Assembly: GCA_016936575.1 (NCBI GenBank)
Contig: JAFGXQ010000172.1
Location: 36,078-100,077, forward strand
DNA: 64,000 bases
Direction of reading: 5' to 3'
From: Deltaproteobacteria bacterium
Lineage (GTDB): Bacteria > Myxococcota_A > Polyangia > JAAYKL01
The notes under the pieces were generated by a model. That model was not told where the DNA came from. It was given only the letters and a program-made list of their open reading frames with translations, and made no database searches. Both the position numbers and the translations under genes were made by a program. Positions 28,467 through 37,730 of the stretch are shown one piece after another. Numbering within the stretch: position 1 is the first letter of the stretch; each line of letters starts with the position of its first letter.

Positions 28467-29081
28467 TCAGCGCTCCTGCGTTTTTATCTCCCTGCAAAAA
28501 TTGCGGGCGGTTTCCAGAATATAAACATCATCAGACAGCGTGTCGGCGTAGGACAAAATCCTGGTAAAAAAGACGCGCCCCTGCATGGCTCCCATCAGAT
28601 TCATCGCCAATACAGAAGCGTTGAGTTGATTGTCAATCTGCCCATTCCGTTGCGCGCGTTTTACAAATTGGATAATCCCTTCCAGCACCCTGACCGGGGG
28701 CGGCTTTTTCATCAGCGATATCAATTTGTCCGGTGAAATGCGGCTTCGCTGAGAGTGCATGGCAATCACCCGTGGCAGGATTTCAATCAGCACATTCCAC
28801 AGACGTGTCAGCAATTCCTCAATCTGAGGTTCAAAATCACCTGGCCTCGGATGGGTACCCAGCCAGGAAATCAGTTCCATCACCCGCACGAAAATCGCTT
28901 TGGTGCCCAACGCGGCCAGAAACAAATCTTCTTTGGTCTTGAACCGCTTAAATAAAGTGGGTTGCGACAGACCGACGCGCTTCGCTATTTCCAGCGTGGA
29001 AACCTGTGGCCCTTTTTCGAGAAAACACTGCCTGGCAATCTCAAGAACCTCGTCATCAGATATTTTTTTGGGTCGAACCAT
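28467..29081 (-). CDS. TetR-family repressor of the efflux operon
   Basis: A 204-residue TetR protein. The N-terminal helix-turn-helix (TLEIAKRVGLSQPTLFKRFKTKEDLF) is clear and is followed by a helical ligand domain with no recognised ligand signature. It is the first gene of tetR-tolC-adaptor-pump and likely represses its own operon. The ATG at 29081 follows GGGAG. An operator-like inverted repeat at 29093-29116 sits just upstream of this site, in the position expected for autoregulation. Confidence 0.94.
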   Translation of the reverse strand: MVRPKKISDDEVLEIARQCFLEKGPQVSTLEIAKRVGLSQPTLFKRFKTKEDLFLAALGTKAIFVRVMELISWLGTHPRPGDFEPQIEELLTRLWNVLIEILPRVIAMHSQRSRISPDKLISLMKKPPPVRVLEGIIQFVKRAQRNGQIDNQLNASVLAMNLMGAMQGRVFFTRILSYADTLSDDVYILETARNFCREIKTQER

Positions 29082-29092
29082 ATTGACTCCCT

Positions 29093-29116
29093 GTTAGTAA
29101 GTAAGCACTCACTAAC
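29093..29116. promoter_or_regulatory. TetR-type operator (24-base inverted repeat)
   Basis: gttagtaagtaa / gcactcactaac: the two 12-base halves pair at 9 of 12 positions, with the outer GTTAGT / ACTAAC perfect. It lies 12 bases before the tetR start and about 110 bases before the divergent gene at 29226, so it may control both. A core of this form is usual for TetR operators. Confidence 0.7.
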
Positions 29117-29225
29117 TATCCTTAGCGACAAAAAATGGAAAAGGCAACCCAATGGGTCATTTTTTTTCCAAACGCTTACCTTTTTTGCGGAGCCGCCGAC
29201 ATAAGGAATGAAACCGGAGTGACCC

Positions 29226-30764
29226 ATGAAACAGATGTACGGCGAAAACAATTCACAAAATGAAGAACTGGCGAGAAACTTTGTGCAAACGGCATTTGAA
29301 AAAAAGCTGTTGGCCGAACAAATCGATTCTTTTTACGATTCTGTGGACGACCTCGGCGCCGAGATGGATGTAGAATCGCGAAAAAAATTATTCGAGAATG
29401 CCAGCATCCACATGAAAAAACTGGCCGGGCGACTGGAAAAACTGGAATCGCAACTTGAGCAGATGCTCCCGGCTCTGGAACAGTTCCGCGACACCATGGA
29501 CGACGAATCGGAAGCGACTCGTCTTCAACAAATTAAATCCATCGCCGACGGCGCAGCTGCCATGACCAATCCCATACAAGTGGCCCGACTGAAACCGGAA
29601 ACCCCGACACTTATGGCAATGGAACCGGCACCCATGGTCCCGGACGACGAAGAGTATGATAGTCGTTACGACGATGGGTTTGCCACGGAATACATGCGTT
29701 CCGAAGAAGAAGAAGAAGCCGACTTTGAGCATCCTGCACCGCCGTTGATAGAATCTCAAACTTCAGATATTTCAGAAGATGACACAGAGACCATTTCCAT
29801 TCACGACCTGGATGCGGCCGATATCACACCACCGGTTCTGTTCGAAAAATCGGCAGAGGAACGTCCGATTTCGTTAACTGCGCCCTTTCCCACCGCTGCA
29901 GAAGTTGCAAACTCACTTCCACCCGGCCCGGCAAGCGACGGGGCGTATTCCCAATCACAAACCACTGATAGTTCGGGATTCAACGCAAATGAAGCCGATG
30001 AATCATGGGCAAAGCTGCCCGCCGCAACCGATAGCGGACCCGAAGAGATTCAGCTGAACGACGAGGAACGAGAAGCAATAGAATCGCTTGAACTGGCCAC
30101 CCCCGATACCGATGCCCAGATACTGGAACTGACAGAACCTGCCCCCGGTGAACCCGGAAATTTGGCCAGCGTGCTGGAACCGGAAACCGAGGTGCATGAA
30201 CTGACATTGTCGAAGGTCCCCGCAGACCCTTCTCAATGGGACGAAGAAGAGCCACCCACCATCAATCTGGGCAGTTCGCTGGAAGGGGCTTCAGAAGAAG
30301 AACATATCCTGTTTTGGAAACAACAGACTGTGTCCGCTGGATCCGACGAAACACATCAGGCGACACATGAAGCGGTTACCGCACCGCCGCGACCGGTGGC
30401 AGCGCACCCGGAAGCCAACCAGGAGCCGATTGCGCTCCGCGAGCTATTTTCCGAAGAAGACAATCTCGACCACATAGAAGACTATGGCGACAACGACGAG
30501 CAGACCGACGACGAGCAAACCGAAGAGACTGAAATGGAAGCTGAATCCGACACCGATGAAGTATCGGCGGTGTACCCGCTCGAAGATTCAACCGAAACCA
30601 CACTGGAGCAGGATCTGTACGAAATGCTCGGCGCTCATCCGGTTGCGCAGCAATTCCCCAAGGGAGCCAAACAGACATTGGTCGGCCTTGGGACGTCAAC
30701 CATTGAAAAGGTAAATGCTATTGCAACGGAGGCCGATCCGGTCTCCAATGAGGGAACGAACTGA
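29226..30764 (+). CDS. long acidic, partly disordered protein
   Basis: 512 residues, strongly acidic. The N-terminal ~110 residues are helical and coiled-coil-like (ESRKKLFENASIHMKKLAGRLEKLESQLEQML). The rest is a Glu/Asp/Pro/Thr-rich, low-complexity region that looks disordered, with acidic runs such as SEEEEEADFEH and DNDEQTDDEQTEETEME. A short hydrophobic C-terminal part (QFPKGAKQTLVGLGTS) ends the chain. It has no signal peptide. The ATG follows GGAG, and it heads a four-gene unit with a coiled-coil protein, a VWA membrane protein and a MinD-like ATPase. Function unknown; a scaffold is possible. Confidence 0.7.
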   Translation: MKQMYGENNSQNEELARNFVQTAFEKKLLAEQIDSFYDSVDDLGAEMDVESRKKLFENASIHMKKLAGRLEKLESQLEQMLPALEQFRDTMDDESEATRLQQIKSIADGAAAMTNPIQVARLKPETPTLMAMEPAPMVPDDEEYDSRYDDGFATEYMRSEEEEEADFEHPAPPLIESQTSDISEDDTETISIHDLDAADITPPVLFEKSAEERPISLTAPFPTAAEVANSLPPGPASDGAYSQSQTTDSSGFNANEADESWAKLPAATDSGPEEIQLNDEEREAIESLELATPDTDAQILELTEPAPGEPGNLASVLEPETEVHELTLSKVPADPSQWDEEEPPTINLGSSLEGASEEEHILFWKQQTVSAGSDETHQATHEAVTAPPRPVAAHPEANQEPIALRELFSEEDNLDHIEDYGDNDEQTDDEQTEETEMEAESDTDEVSAVYPLEDSTETTLEQDLYEMLGAHPVAQQFPKGAKQTLVGLGTSTIEKVNAIATEADPVSNEGTN

Positions 30765-30765
30765 T

Positions 30766-31128
30766 ATGAACACAGAATCGCGTCCTCTTTCAAAGGGGCT
30801 AATCGAAGAAGCCATCTTCCTGGCGCAACGCAACGACACTCCCGGTTGCCGGGTAAAAATTGAACAGATGGATCGCCGGATTGCGCACATTCAGCAGCAG
30901 ATCGACGCCCGGCCGAACATCCCCACCGAGCTTCAGGACGCTTATCGTTCTGAAATAGACGAGCTGACATTAGAAAACATGCAGCTGACAAACAAGCTGG
31001 AGCAAACCGCGCACGCCCTCGAAAAAGCCAAAGAAGCGTATCGAAATGAACTTCAGCAAACCCGATTGTTACGAGATCGGCTGGACGAATTGGAGCACCG
31101 TCTACTCCAGTTGGTGAACAACCCTTAA
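30766..31128 (+). CDS. small coiled-coil protein
   Basis: A 120-residue hydrophilic helical protein. Heptad-like stretches (LQDAYRSEIDELTLENMQLTNKLEQ and LLRDRLDELEHRLLQLV) indicate coiled coil over roughly residues 45-118. The track start at 30715 overlaps the previous gene. The ATG at 30766 lies one base after that stop, with AGGGA upstream. A partner or bridge within the four-gene unit is the natural guess. Not recognised. Confidence 0.7.
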   Translation: MNTESRPLSKGLIEEAIFLAQRNDTPGCRVKIEQMDRRIAHIQQQIDARPNIPTELQDAYRSEIDELTLENMQLTNKLEQTAHALEKAKEAYRNELQQTRLLRDRLDELEHRLLQLVNNP

Positions 31129-31145
31129 GGGAGACAGAATAACCC

Positions 31146-32429
31146 ATGAGCACAAAATCAATCTCTCAATTCCACGTATACACACTTCTGGCTGTCGCAT
31201 GGTTTATCGGTATTGTCGGATTGTATCCAGGTACCGCTGCGACAAACCCGATACCCGCAGCAGATATCGTTGTGGTTCTCGATTTATCGGGGAGCATGAA
31301 ATCCACAGGCGAGGGCGATCGCTTCGATGCGTTCATCCGCTGGAATGAATCTTTTACAAACGAAGCAGACCGAATTGCGGTGGTCGCCATGGGGCACGGC
31401 GCCAAGTTGGTGGCACCCCTCAAAGAAAAGTCCGCTTTTTCGTTTTCGGACTACCGCGAACAACTCAATCATCGGGCCAAGTACACCGATGTGGCTGCAG
31501 GACTGGAAAACGCCTACTACGAACTGAAAACAAACGGACGATCGGATGCAAGCAAAATTATTCTTCTGGTATCAGACGCGCAAATCGACATGCCCAAAGG
31601 GCAGTGGGACTTGGATAATTCCCTTCGCTACCTCCACGATAGTCTCATCCCTGCGATGCAGCGCGAAAAAATGAAACTAATTGCGATAGTTCCGGAGGGG
31701 CTGAAAGCAAACTTCCCATTGTTGCAGGAACTAGCCGCGGGAACAGATGGGGTATACTTCAGAGGGCTCCCGGCCGACGCGGTAGCCGTGCGTGAAACCC
31801 ATTTGAATTCCGAAGCGTCTCAGCAACCCGCAGTACCCAAAATCGCTACTGCCCAACCGAAGCAGGCACCTTCTGCATTGCAAGCGAATTCAGTGCGGAA
31901 ACCCGTTGTAAAAAAAAATCCGTCGCCGGTGGAACAAAACAGTCAACTGAACGCGCTCGTTCCCCCCACTGCACCACAAACCAATTCGACAATTGACGGA
32001 TTCTGGTTGCTCGTCGGCATTCTTGTCGGCGGATTTGTTCTGGTGTTCGTCGCTCTCGGTGTTCTGTTTCGAAAATCCAGCAACAGGCATTCAGCGAAAA
32101 ACGACGAGCTGATGGAAGTTCTTGAGGAAGTCCAGTCCCTGAAAAAAGCTTCCCGGGAATCGGAAGTACAATCCAGACAGTTTGTGGAAGACAACGATGA
32201 ATCCGGTGAATTGGACTTTGGTGAACCCAAAGAACAATTATCGGTAAGCATGGTGGCCCCGTTCCTCGACTACGAACAAATCGGTTCCGAACCGCCGCCC
32301 AGTCCCATCGATGAAATCGTCAGCAAGCCGGCTTTTGCCGCAGATGACTTTGAAGATTCAAGTCTTTCGGTGTCAAACATGGAAACACTAATCGGTACCG
32401 CGTCGGCACCGCTGCATGAAAAAGAATGA
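31146..32429 (+). CDS. VWA-domain membrane protein
   Basis: 427 residues. An N-terminal hydrophobic segment (VAWFIGIVGLYP) acts as signal or anchor. The VWA domain (~residues 38-215) has an intact metal site, VVVLDLSGSM (DxSxS), with TDVAAGL and LLVSDAQIDMP. A Pro/Gln/Asn linker then leads to a membrane helix (WLLVGILVGGFVLVFVALGVLF) and an acidic cytoplasmic tail of about 120 residues. VWA domains bind protein ligands through a metal. The tail could contact the MinD-like ATPase encoded nine bases after the stop. GGAG lies upstream of the ATG. Confidence 0.87.
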   Translation: MSTKSISQFHVYTLLAVAWFIGIVGLYPGTAATNPIPAADIVVVLDLSGSMKSTGEGDRFDAFIRWNESFTNEADRIAVVAMGHGAKLVAPLKEKSAFSFSDYREQLNHRAKYTDVAAGLENAYYELKTNGRSDASKIILLVSDAQIDMPKGQWDLDNSLRYLHDSLIPAMQREKMKLIAIVPEGLKANFPLLQELAAGTDGVYFRGLPADAVAVRETHLNSEASQQPAVPKIATAQPKQAPSALQANSVRKPVVKKNPSPVEQNSQLNALVPPTAPQTNSTIDGFWLLVGILVGGFVLVFVALGVLFRKSSNRHSAKNDELMEVLEEVQSLKKASRESEVQSRQFVEDNDESGELDFGEPKEQLSVSMVAPFLDYEQIGSEPPPSPIDEIVSKPAFAADDFEDSSLSVSNMETLIGTASAPLHEKE

Positions 32430-32438
32430 GGTCTGAAG

Positions 32439-33350
32439 ATGAATAAACCGGCAATCATTCCAGTGGCAGGAGGCAAAGGGGGAATCGGCAAAAGCATCAT
32501 TGCTGCCAACATCGCAGTCACCCTGGCAAGCCAGGGGCACAATGTTGTTGCCATGGATCTGGATTTGGGCGCGTCAAATCTTCACGCTATTCTGGGAATC
32601 AAAAATTCCGAAAAGAACATTATGAACTTCGCCACCAATCACGATGTGACACTGGAGCAGATGGTATTACCCACCCGTTATTCCGGCACTAAAATTATCT
32701 GCGGCGCGGCCAACATCGCCGGAGCAGCCGACATTCCCGCTACTCAGAAGCTTCGTATCATTCACAACATCGAAACACTGCAGGCGGATTACGTAATTCT
32801 GGATTTGGGAGGCGGCAGCTCATTCAACGTCACCGACTTTTTTCTCACCGGTGAAATGGGCGTGATTGTGGTTGTTCCTGAAATCACTTCGCTGCTTGAC
32901 GCATACAGTTTCCTGAAAACCACTCTTTATCGTCGTCTGCAGATGGAATGGCAGCATGAACCGGAAATCCGTTCATTGATTGAGCAGTTTAAAAACCCAA
33001 AAAATGTGATGCAAATGCAGACCACAGAAGACTTGCTGAAACACGTACGGCTGGTAAGCGAAGAAACTGAGCACGAAATGCGCATGAAGCTGCAAAGCTA
33101 CGGTGTCAGAGTAGTTGTGAACAAAGTTCGCCAGAAAAAAGATTTTCAGGTTGCGCGAACCATTCAGCAACTCGCGATGAAGAACCTCAATCTGTCTGTA
33201 TACAACACGGGGTATGTACCTTACGATCCCACAGTGGAACATTCGGTAAACAAAATGGTTCCCTTTGTTCAACTCTTCCCGCAGAGTGCCGCCGCCCACC
33301 AGATAAGCCAACTGGCCCGCAGCCTCACTGCCTCTCCCAGCGCAGCATAA
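32439..33350 (+). CDS. MinD/ParA-like ATPase
   Basis: 303 residues. The deviant Walker A (GGKGGIGKS, residues 11-19) and later VVAMDLDLGASNLHAILG and YVILDLGGGSSFN are the signature of the MinD/ParA/FlhG class, which positions complexes on the membrane or nucleoid in an ATP-driven cycle. It is most like the FlhG/FleN branch in the 'ASNLHAILG' stretch. No C-terminal MinD amphipathic tail was obvious. It closes the acidic/coiled-coil/VWA unit, so a membrane-placement role for that unit is plausible but unproved. Confidence 0.92.
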   Translation: MNKPAIIPVAGGKGGIGKSIIAANIAVTLASQGHNVVAMDLDLGASNLHAILGIKNSEKNIMNFATNHDVTLEQMVLPTRYSGTKIICGAANIAGAADIPATQKLRIIHNIETLQADYVILDLGGGSSFNVTDFFLTGEMGVIVVVPEITSLLDAYSFLKTTLYRRLQMEWQHEPEIRSLIEQFKNPKNVMQMQTTEDLLKHVRLVSEETEHEMRMKLQSYGVRVVVNKVRQKKDFQVARTIQQLAMKNLNLSVYNTGYVPYDPTVEHSVNKMVPFVQLFPQSAAAHQISQLARSLTASPSAA

Positions 33351-33473
33351 ACCGTATTGTCATAAAAAAATGGACAGGGAAAATGGATTGAAGCTTTTGT
33401 CTTACCAGTGATATATTCGCCATAAGAACAAATTTTTCAACGGCTCACTGGAACCCCGGAAAGGAACCCCGGA

Positions 33474-34703
33474 ATGAAACGATTCATTTTTACCGCGTTT
33501 GCCATTTGCCTCTCTTTCGCTTGTTTTTCATGCGATTCAGCAGATGGCGAGCCGCAAAACAGGTTGGCTGACGACAGCGGCTACGGGTGGAACTGCCCGG
33601 AGCTTACATTCTCGTCCATTGCATGGACCGATGTCACCCCACTGGAACAATCCCCGGCGGAGTTGTTCGGCAACGCAGCGGGAACATGTACCGCACCGTT
33701 TATTCTTGACGCTGCCAATTCGGGGTTATCGCCGCAATCCGGAGAGACCGAGGTGACAGTGTCACTGGTTATGGACGAAACATCGGCGCAATTGGGAATC
33801 GCCTCCGGAACCGATAAGGAACTCGCACAATGGGAGGCGGACGAATGCGCCACGGTCAGCGTCTCTGCGCAAGGAACCGCCACCGTTGAAACAGCGGACG
33901 GCCTGTTTGCGAGTTCCGGAACCGTAACACTGACTACCAGCGGCGCCAATCCCACATTTCGAATTCGAATGTCCGTTCCTTTCGAGGAATTCAACGAAAG
34001 CTTCACTTACACCCCGTACTCTGAAACAGACGAAGCCACCGAACTGATCTACCATTTCAGCCCACCGGGAAGCGACAGTTGCAGCGGTGAAGTGGATTTG
34101 CACACCCACGCGAATCTGGATGACGGCATCGCCATGGACAGCATGGGGGTCATTGCCAATTGGTCCGATACCGGATGTGACGATGGAGAAGACGCTGTGA
34201 ATATTGATGAGGCCTACGGCACGCCGATGATGCAGCAAATCTCGGAAATATGGACTGCCGTGCAAATAAGCGGACACTGGGACGACAACACCACCGACAC
34301 GCTGCATATATCCGCAACGGTTCCCAATCCGGTCGGCTGTCGCACAAACGGTTCTATGGAAATCATTCTTCCTGCGACCATCACATACTATACGGAGAGC
34401 GACGCGCTGATGGAACGTACGGTAATCGCGGACAGCTTCTCGGTTTCCATAGACGATTCCGGTACGCTTTATTCCAGCAGTCTGTGGCTGGACGACCACA
34501 TCGCGTGTGATTCAGAAACGACGCTCGACAGTTACGGTGCGGCAGATTGCAGCACGCTTTCGGGGGTCACCATTCAATTGGGGGTGCAGTGGACAGATGA
34601 CGACGCACTGTATGTCGGAGACGGCGGTCTCTTTGTGTACGAATACAATGCAGACTCCACACCGGACGGACAGGCAAGCAATGTTAGAGAACTGTCGTTG
34701 TAG
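33474..34703 (+). CDS. secreted lipoprotein, beta-rich
   Basis: A 409-residue lipoprotein; the signal ends in CFSC. The mature part is acidic and Thr/Ser/Gly rich with many short strands and about ten Cys, suggesting disulfide-bonded domains. There are no catalytic motifs. A GGAACCCCGGAA direct repeat occurs twice just before the ATG, one copy overlapping the ribosome binding region. It sits between the MinD-like unit and the aminotransferase and is probably its own transcript. Not recognised. Confidence 0.75.
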   Translation: MKRFIFTAFAICLSFACFSCDSADGEPQNRLADDSGYGWNCPELTFSSIAWTDVTPLEQSPAELFGNAAGTCTAPFILDAANSGLSPQSGETEVTVSLVMDETSAQLGIASGTDKELAQWEADECATVSVSAQGTATVETADGLFASSGTVTLTTSGANPTFRIRMSVPFEEFNESFTYTPYSETDEATELIYHFSPPGSDSCSGEVDLHTHANLDDGIAMDSMGVIANWSDTGCDDGEDAVNIDEAYGTPMMQQISEIWTAVQISGHWDDNTTDTLHISATVPNPVGCRTNGSMEIILPATITYYTESDALMERTVIADSFSVSIDDSGTLYSSSLWLDDHIACDSETTLDSYGAADCSTLSGVTIQLGVQWTDDDALYVGDGGLFVYEYNADSTPDGQASNVRELSL

Positions 34704-34835
34704 CAACTCATGCATCGGCGTCCCGATGCGCATATCGATTTTTGTTTCTGAACCTTGAAATTGCGTTCGAAACAGCCTACACAGGTCGATGAATGGTTGA
34801 ATTCCAAACTTGAGTTGAGAAAACGAGGAAAACAA

Positions 34836-36077
34836 ATGACAGAAAGCTACTTACAGGAAAACTTCGCCGCACGCATCGGCGGCAATATGTTCGGCAAAGA
34901 CACCACCATTTACAAATTTGAAAAAATCAAACGCGCAAAAAAGGCGGCTTTGGCGGCGAACCCCAGCTTGCCAATCATAGACATGGGAGTGGGCGAACCC
35001 GATGAAGGCGCGTTTCCGCAGGTGGTTCAGGCGTTGGCGGAAGAAGCCGGAAAATGGGAAAACCGGACCTACACCGACAATGGTATTGACGAATTCAGAC
35101 TGGCTGTTGCTCGATACATGAAGGGATTGTTCGAGGTTGAACTCAACCCGGAAAGCGAAATCGTTCACGCCATCGGCAGCAAATCGGCGCTGTCTCTGAT
35201 TCCGGCAGCCTTCATCAACCCGGGCGACATCACCATTATGACTGTTCCGGGATATCCCATCATGGGTACGTGGACCAGGTATCTGGGGGGTGAAGTGGTG
35301 AATCTACCGCTGACCACCGCAAACAATTATCTTCCCGATCTGGATTCGCTGACCGCCGATCAGAAAACTCGCGCCAAGTTGCTGTATCTCAACTACCCCA
35401 ACAACCCCACCGGCGCCTCGGCAACGATTGAATTTTTCAAAAAGGCCGTCACATTCGCCAGAGAAAACAACATACTTATCGTTCAGGATGCCGCCTATGC
35501 ACCGCTGAATTTCACCGGAAAACCACTGAGTATTCTCAGCGTGGAAGGCGGTATGGATGTGGCGGTAGAGCTGCACAGTATGTCGAAAGGATTCAATATG
35601 ACCGGATGGCGCTTGAGTTGGGTATGCGGAAACAAACTGGCAGTGAAAGCGTTTGCCAATGTGAAAGACAATACCGATAGTGGACAATTCGCAGCCATTC
35701 AGAAAGCATCGATTCAGGCGCTGGATGCGCAGGAAGAAATTACACCCAAAATATGCGAGAAATATGAGCGTCGTCTCACCCAAATGACCGAAACCTTAAA
35801 AAAAATCGGTTTCGACGCGATAGTGCCGCAGGGGTCATTCTACCTATACGTTGTCGCCCCCAAGGGAACAGCCGACGGTGCGATCTCGTTTGATTCGGGA
35901 GAGGCGTTCAGTCAATGGCTGATTAAAGAAAAACACATCAGCTCTGTTCCATGGGATGATGCCGGCAATTGCGTTCGATTCAGTGCCACGTTCGTAGCGA
36001 GGGGTGGAATGGAAGAAGAAGAACAGGTTCTGGGGGAATTTGAGAAGCGTCTGAGTGATGTGAAATTCGTCTTCTAG
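34836..36077 (+). CDS. PLP aminotransferase, probably LL-diaminopimelate type (DapL-like)
   Basis: 413 residues, fold type I class I/II aminotransferase. The region RIGGNMFGKDTTIYKFEKI, GVGEPDEGAFPQVV, LNYPNNPTGA and SMSKGFNMTGWRLSW (Lys in SKG is the PLP lysine) fit DapL, which makes LL-diaminopimelate for lysine and peptidoglycan. The length is right for DapL. The track start at 34755 is too long; the ATG at 34836 follows GAGGAAAAC. No other dap genes are adjacent, and other subclass I aminotransferases would share most of these motifs, so substrate is not certain. Confidence 0.85.
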   Translation: MTESYLQENFAARIGGNMFGKDTTIYKFEKIKRAKKAALAANPSLPIIDMGVGEPDEGAFPQVVQALAEEAGKWENRTYTDNGIDEFRLAVARYMKGLFEVELNPESEIVHAIGSKSALSLIPAAFINPGDITIMTVPGYPIMGTWTRYLGGEVVNLPLTTANNYLPDLDSLTADQKTRAKLLYLNYPNNPTGASATIEFFKKAVTFARENNILIVQDAAYAPLNFTGKPLSILSVEGGMDVAVELHSMSKGFNMTGWRLSWVCGNKLAVKAFANVKDNTDSGQFAAIQKASIQALDAQEEITPKICEKYERRLTQMTETLKKIGFDAIVPQGSFYLYVVAPKGTADGAISFDSGEAFSQWLIKEKHISSVPWDDAGNCVRFSATFVARGGMEEEEQVLGEFEKRLSDVKFVF

Positions 36078-36111
36078 AAATTCTCGTCACCTTCCCCAAA
36101 TCAGCCGTCAC

Positions 36112-37230
36112 TTATTCGGCTTCAACTTCTACTTCCACAATCTCTTCGCCAGGGCATGCCAAGCGAACTGATACTTCATTCACAGAACCCGATTCCAATT
36201 GCGCGCATGCTGCGTCACAGAACTGAATGGTGGTGCGAGCAGCGCTGGTCCATGTCCACCCTTCACCTCCGGCACAGCCGGTATCGCGACCGATTTGTGT
36301 GCCGTCAAAGGTCACCAGAACCTGATCCAAGTCCACTTCGTCCTCTCCGAACGCACCCACCTGGAATTCGCAGTTCACAACCACGGTTTCACCGATGGTG
36401 TTCAATGCGTCGGTCAGCGAGGCCGCATCGTCCGCAACCAGGTATGTATTAAATTGAGTTCCGCCTGCCTGCGCGATAGCAGTGAGTTGGTCTTCGGCTT
36501 GTTCGGCACCATCACCGAAACCGATTACAAACGTGCGAATACCGAACACATTCAACAGATTGGTGGTCACCGCAGATAATTCATCAGGTGTCGCACCGTT
36601 GTTCTGGTCAAACTGTCCATCCGTACCGCAGGTATCGGCCCCGTCCGAAATGATCACCAGATAACTGCCGCCGTTGCCGTCAAGAAACACCGGCGCATAA
36701 GACGAGTCGGCATAATTGGTCATCGCCAGCAACAGCGGGGTGGCTGCACTGGGGCCCCAATTGTCGAGTTCGTTGATAATCGTTTGACCATTATTCAGTG
36801 CCACGTCGAGAATTACATTTTCACCCACCGCGCACATATCTCCCCCGCCCTGATTGGTGGTCGTGCTTCGTGCGAACAAATCAAGCCCAAATTCAATATT
36901 CGCATCAAATGCTGTCACCATCTGCTCAATCGCACCGACTGCGTCGTTCCACTTATTGTCATCATCCATAGACAGCGACTTATCCTCAAGAATCATCAAC
37001 CTGCTGGTTACTGCTGTTAAATCCGTCGTGATGGTTTCGCAGGCGACAAAATCACCGTCCGCATCGCTATCGCCGTCGCTGTCCCCGTCCGAATCTCCAT
37101 CCGAGTCACCGTCGGTATCTCCATCCGAATCTCCATCACTTCCCGAGTCCCCGGAATTGTCGTCGCTACATCCCTGCGCCCAAATCACGGCCATCAATAA
37201 TGCGATTGCCAGTATTAACAGTTTTTTCAT
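36112..37230 (-). CDS. VWA lipoprotein with Asp-Ser repeat linker
   Basis: A 372-residue lipoprotein; the signal ends in WAQGC. Directly after the Cys comes a tract of about 38 residues dominated by DSDG repeats, which projects the rest from the membrane. The VWA domain follows with MILEDKSLSM (DxSxS kept), and later YLVIISDGADTCG, IRTFVIGFGDGAEQAE and ADDAASLTDALNTI. The C-terminus holds several Cys. The domain should bind a protein ligand at the surface. ATG 37230 follows AAGGAGAAGG; the track start at 37272 is upstream of the signal. It converges on the aminotransferase. Confidence 0.88.
   Translation of the reverse strand: MKKLLILAIALLMAVIWAQGCSDDNSGDSGSDGDSDGDTDGDSDGDSDGDSDGDSDADGDFVACETITTDLTAVTSRLMILEDKSLSMDDDNKWNDAVGAIEQMVTAFDANIEFGLDLFARSTTTNQGGGDMCAVGENVILDVALNNGQTIINELDNWGPSAATPLLLAMTNYADSSYAPVFLDGNGGSYLVIISDGADTCGTDGQFDQNNGATPDELSAVTTNLLNVFGIRTFVIGFGDGAEQAEDQLTAIAQAGGTQFNTYLVADDAASLTDALNTIGETVVVNCEFQVGAFGEDEVDLDQVLVTFDGTQIGRDTGCAGGEGWTWTSAARTTIQFCDAACAQLESGSVNEVSVRLACPGEEIVEVEVEAE
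37051..37167 (-). repeat. Asp-Ser/Gly repeat tract (coding)
   Basis: Degenerate GAYTCN-type repeats (plus strand reads as tccgaatctccatcc-like units) encode the linker of the VWA lipoprotein. It resembles tracts at 50441-50626 and 61858-62175. Confidence 0.8.
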
Positions 37231-37730
37231 TTGTCCTTCTCCTTGAGTAAAAATGTTACATCTATTGTACATTTTACATTTATTGAAATTCGCCCGTCAG
37301 TATTTTCAATTTCACTTGAATTTGTTTTCACTTCTACTGCACTTCAAATTAAATCTAACAATAATTTCGTACAGTTATAAATTTCGCCACTTTTTTCCAA
37401 TCTTATTTAACAAGAGTACTTCGTCAATTATGTCGTTCTCATTCTCTTTCTGTGACGAAAAAAAATAAAAAAGACACGCGCTCGAACGAAAAGGCACACG
37501 CGATACGGTTTTTTACACACCCAGGGTGAACAATCACCATTTCACTAAAACACTGGGTCTCCATTGTATCGTATGCGTCCCATCTATCGGTACGGCTATG
37601 CTACTCATGCCTGTAGTTCAGGAATATCAGTCGGCTCTTGTTGTTCAAATCAGGATTTTTCTTTTTTTTTGCAACGCCTTCCCGAAGCGGCCGAGTACCT
37701 CCAGACATCCCATTGCCGACAAGGAGCACC
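37231..37730. other. 500-base AT-rich intergenic region
   Basis: This is the longest stretch without a gene. It is noticeably richer in A and T than its surroundings over its first ~230 bases, with tandem TACAT/ACATT-like words near 37256-37280. It separates the divergent VWA lipoprotein and the FHA-ATPase unit and must carry both promoters. Small track ORFs here (37253-37468, 37526-37750) have low-complexity products, no ribosome site and no recognisable domain; I see no gene. No clear promoter pair or RNA fold was found. Confidence 0.6.

Noticed and set aside
36854-37246. Plus-strand Ser-Pro repeat ORF
   Set aside because: Antisense shadow of the VWA lipoprotein's Asp-Ser linker.
37253-37468. 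71-codon ORF in the AT-rich gap
   Set aside because: The product is low-complexity (Leu/Phe/His/Lys) as expected of AT-rich DNA, with no Shine-Dalgarno.
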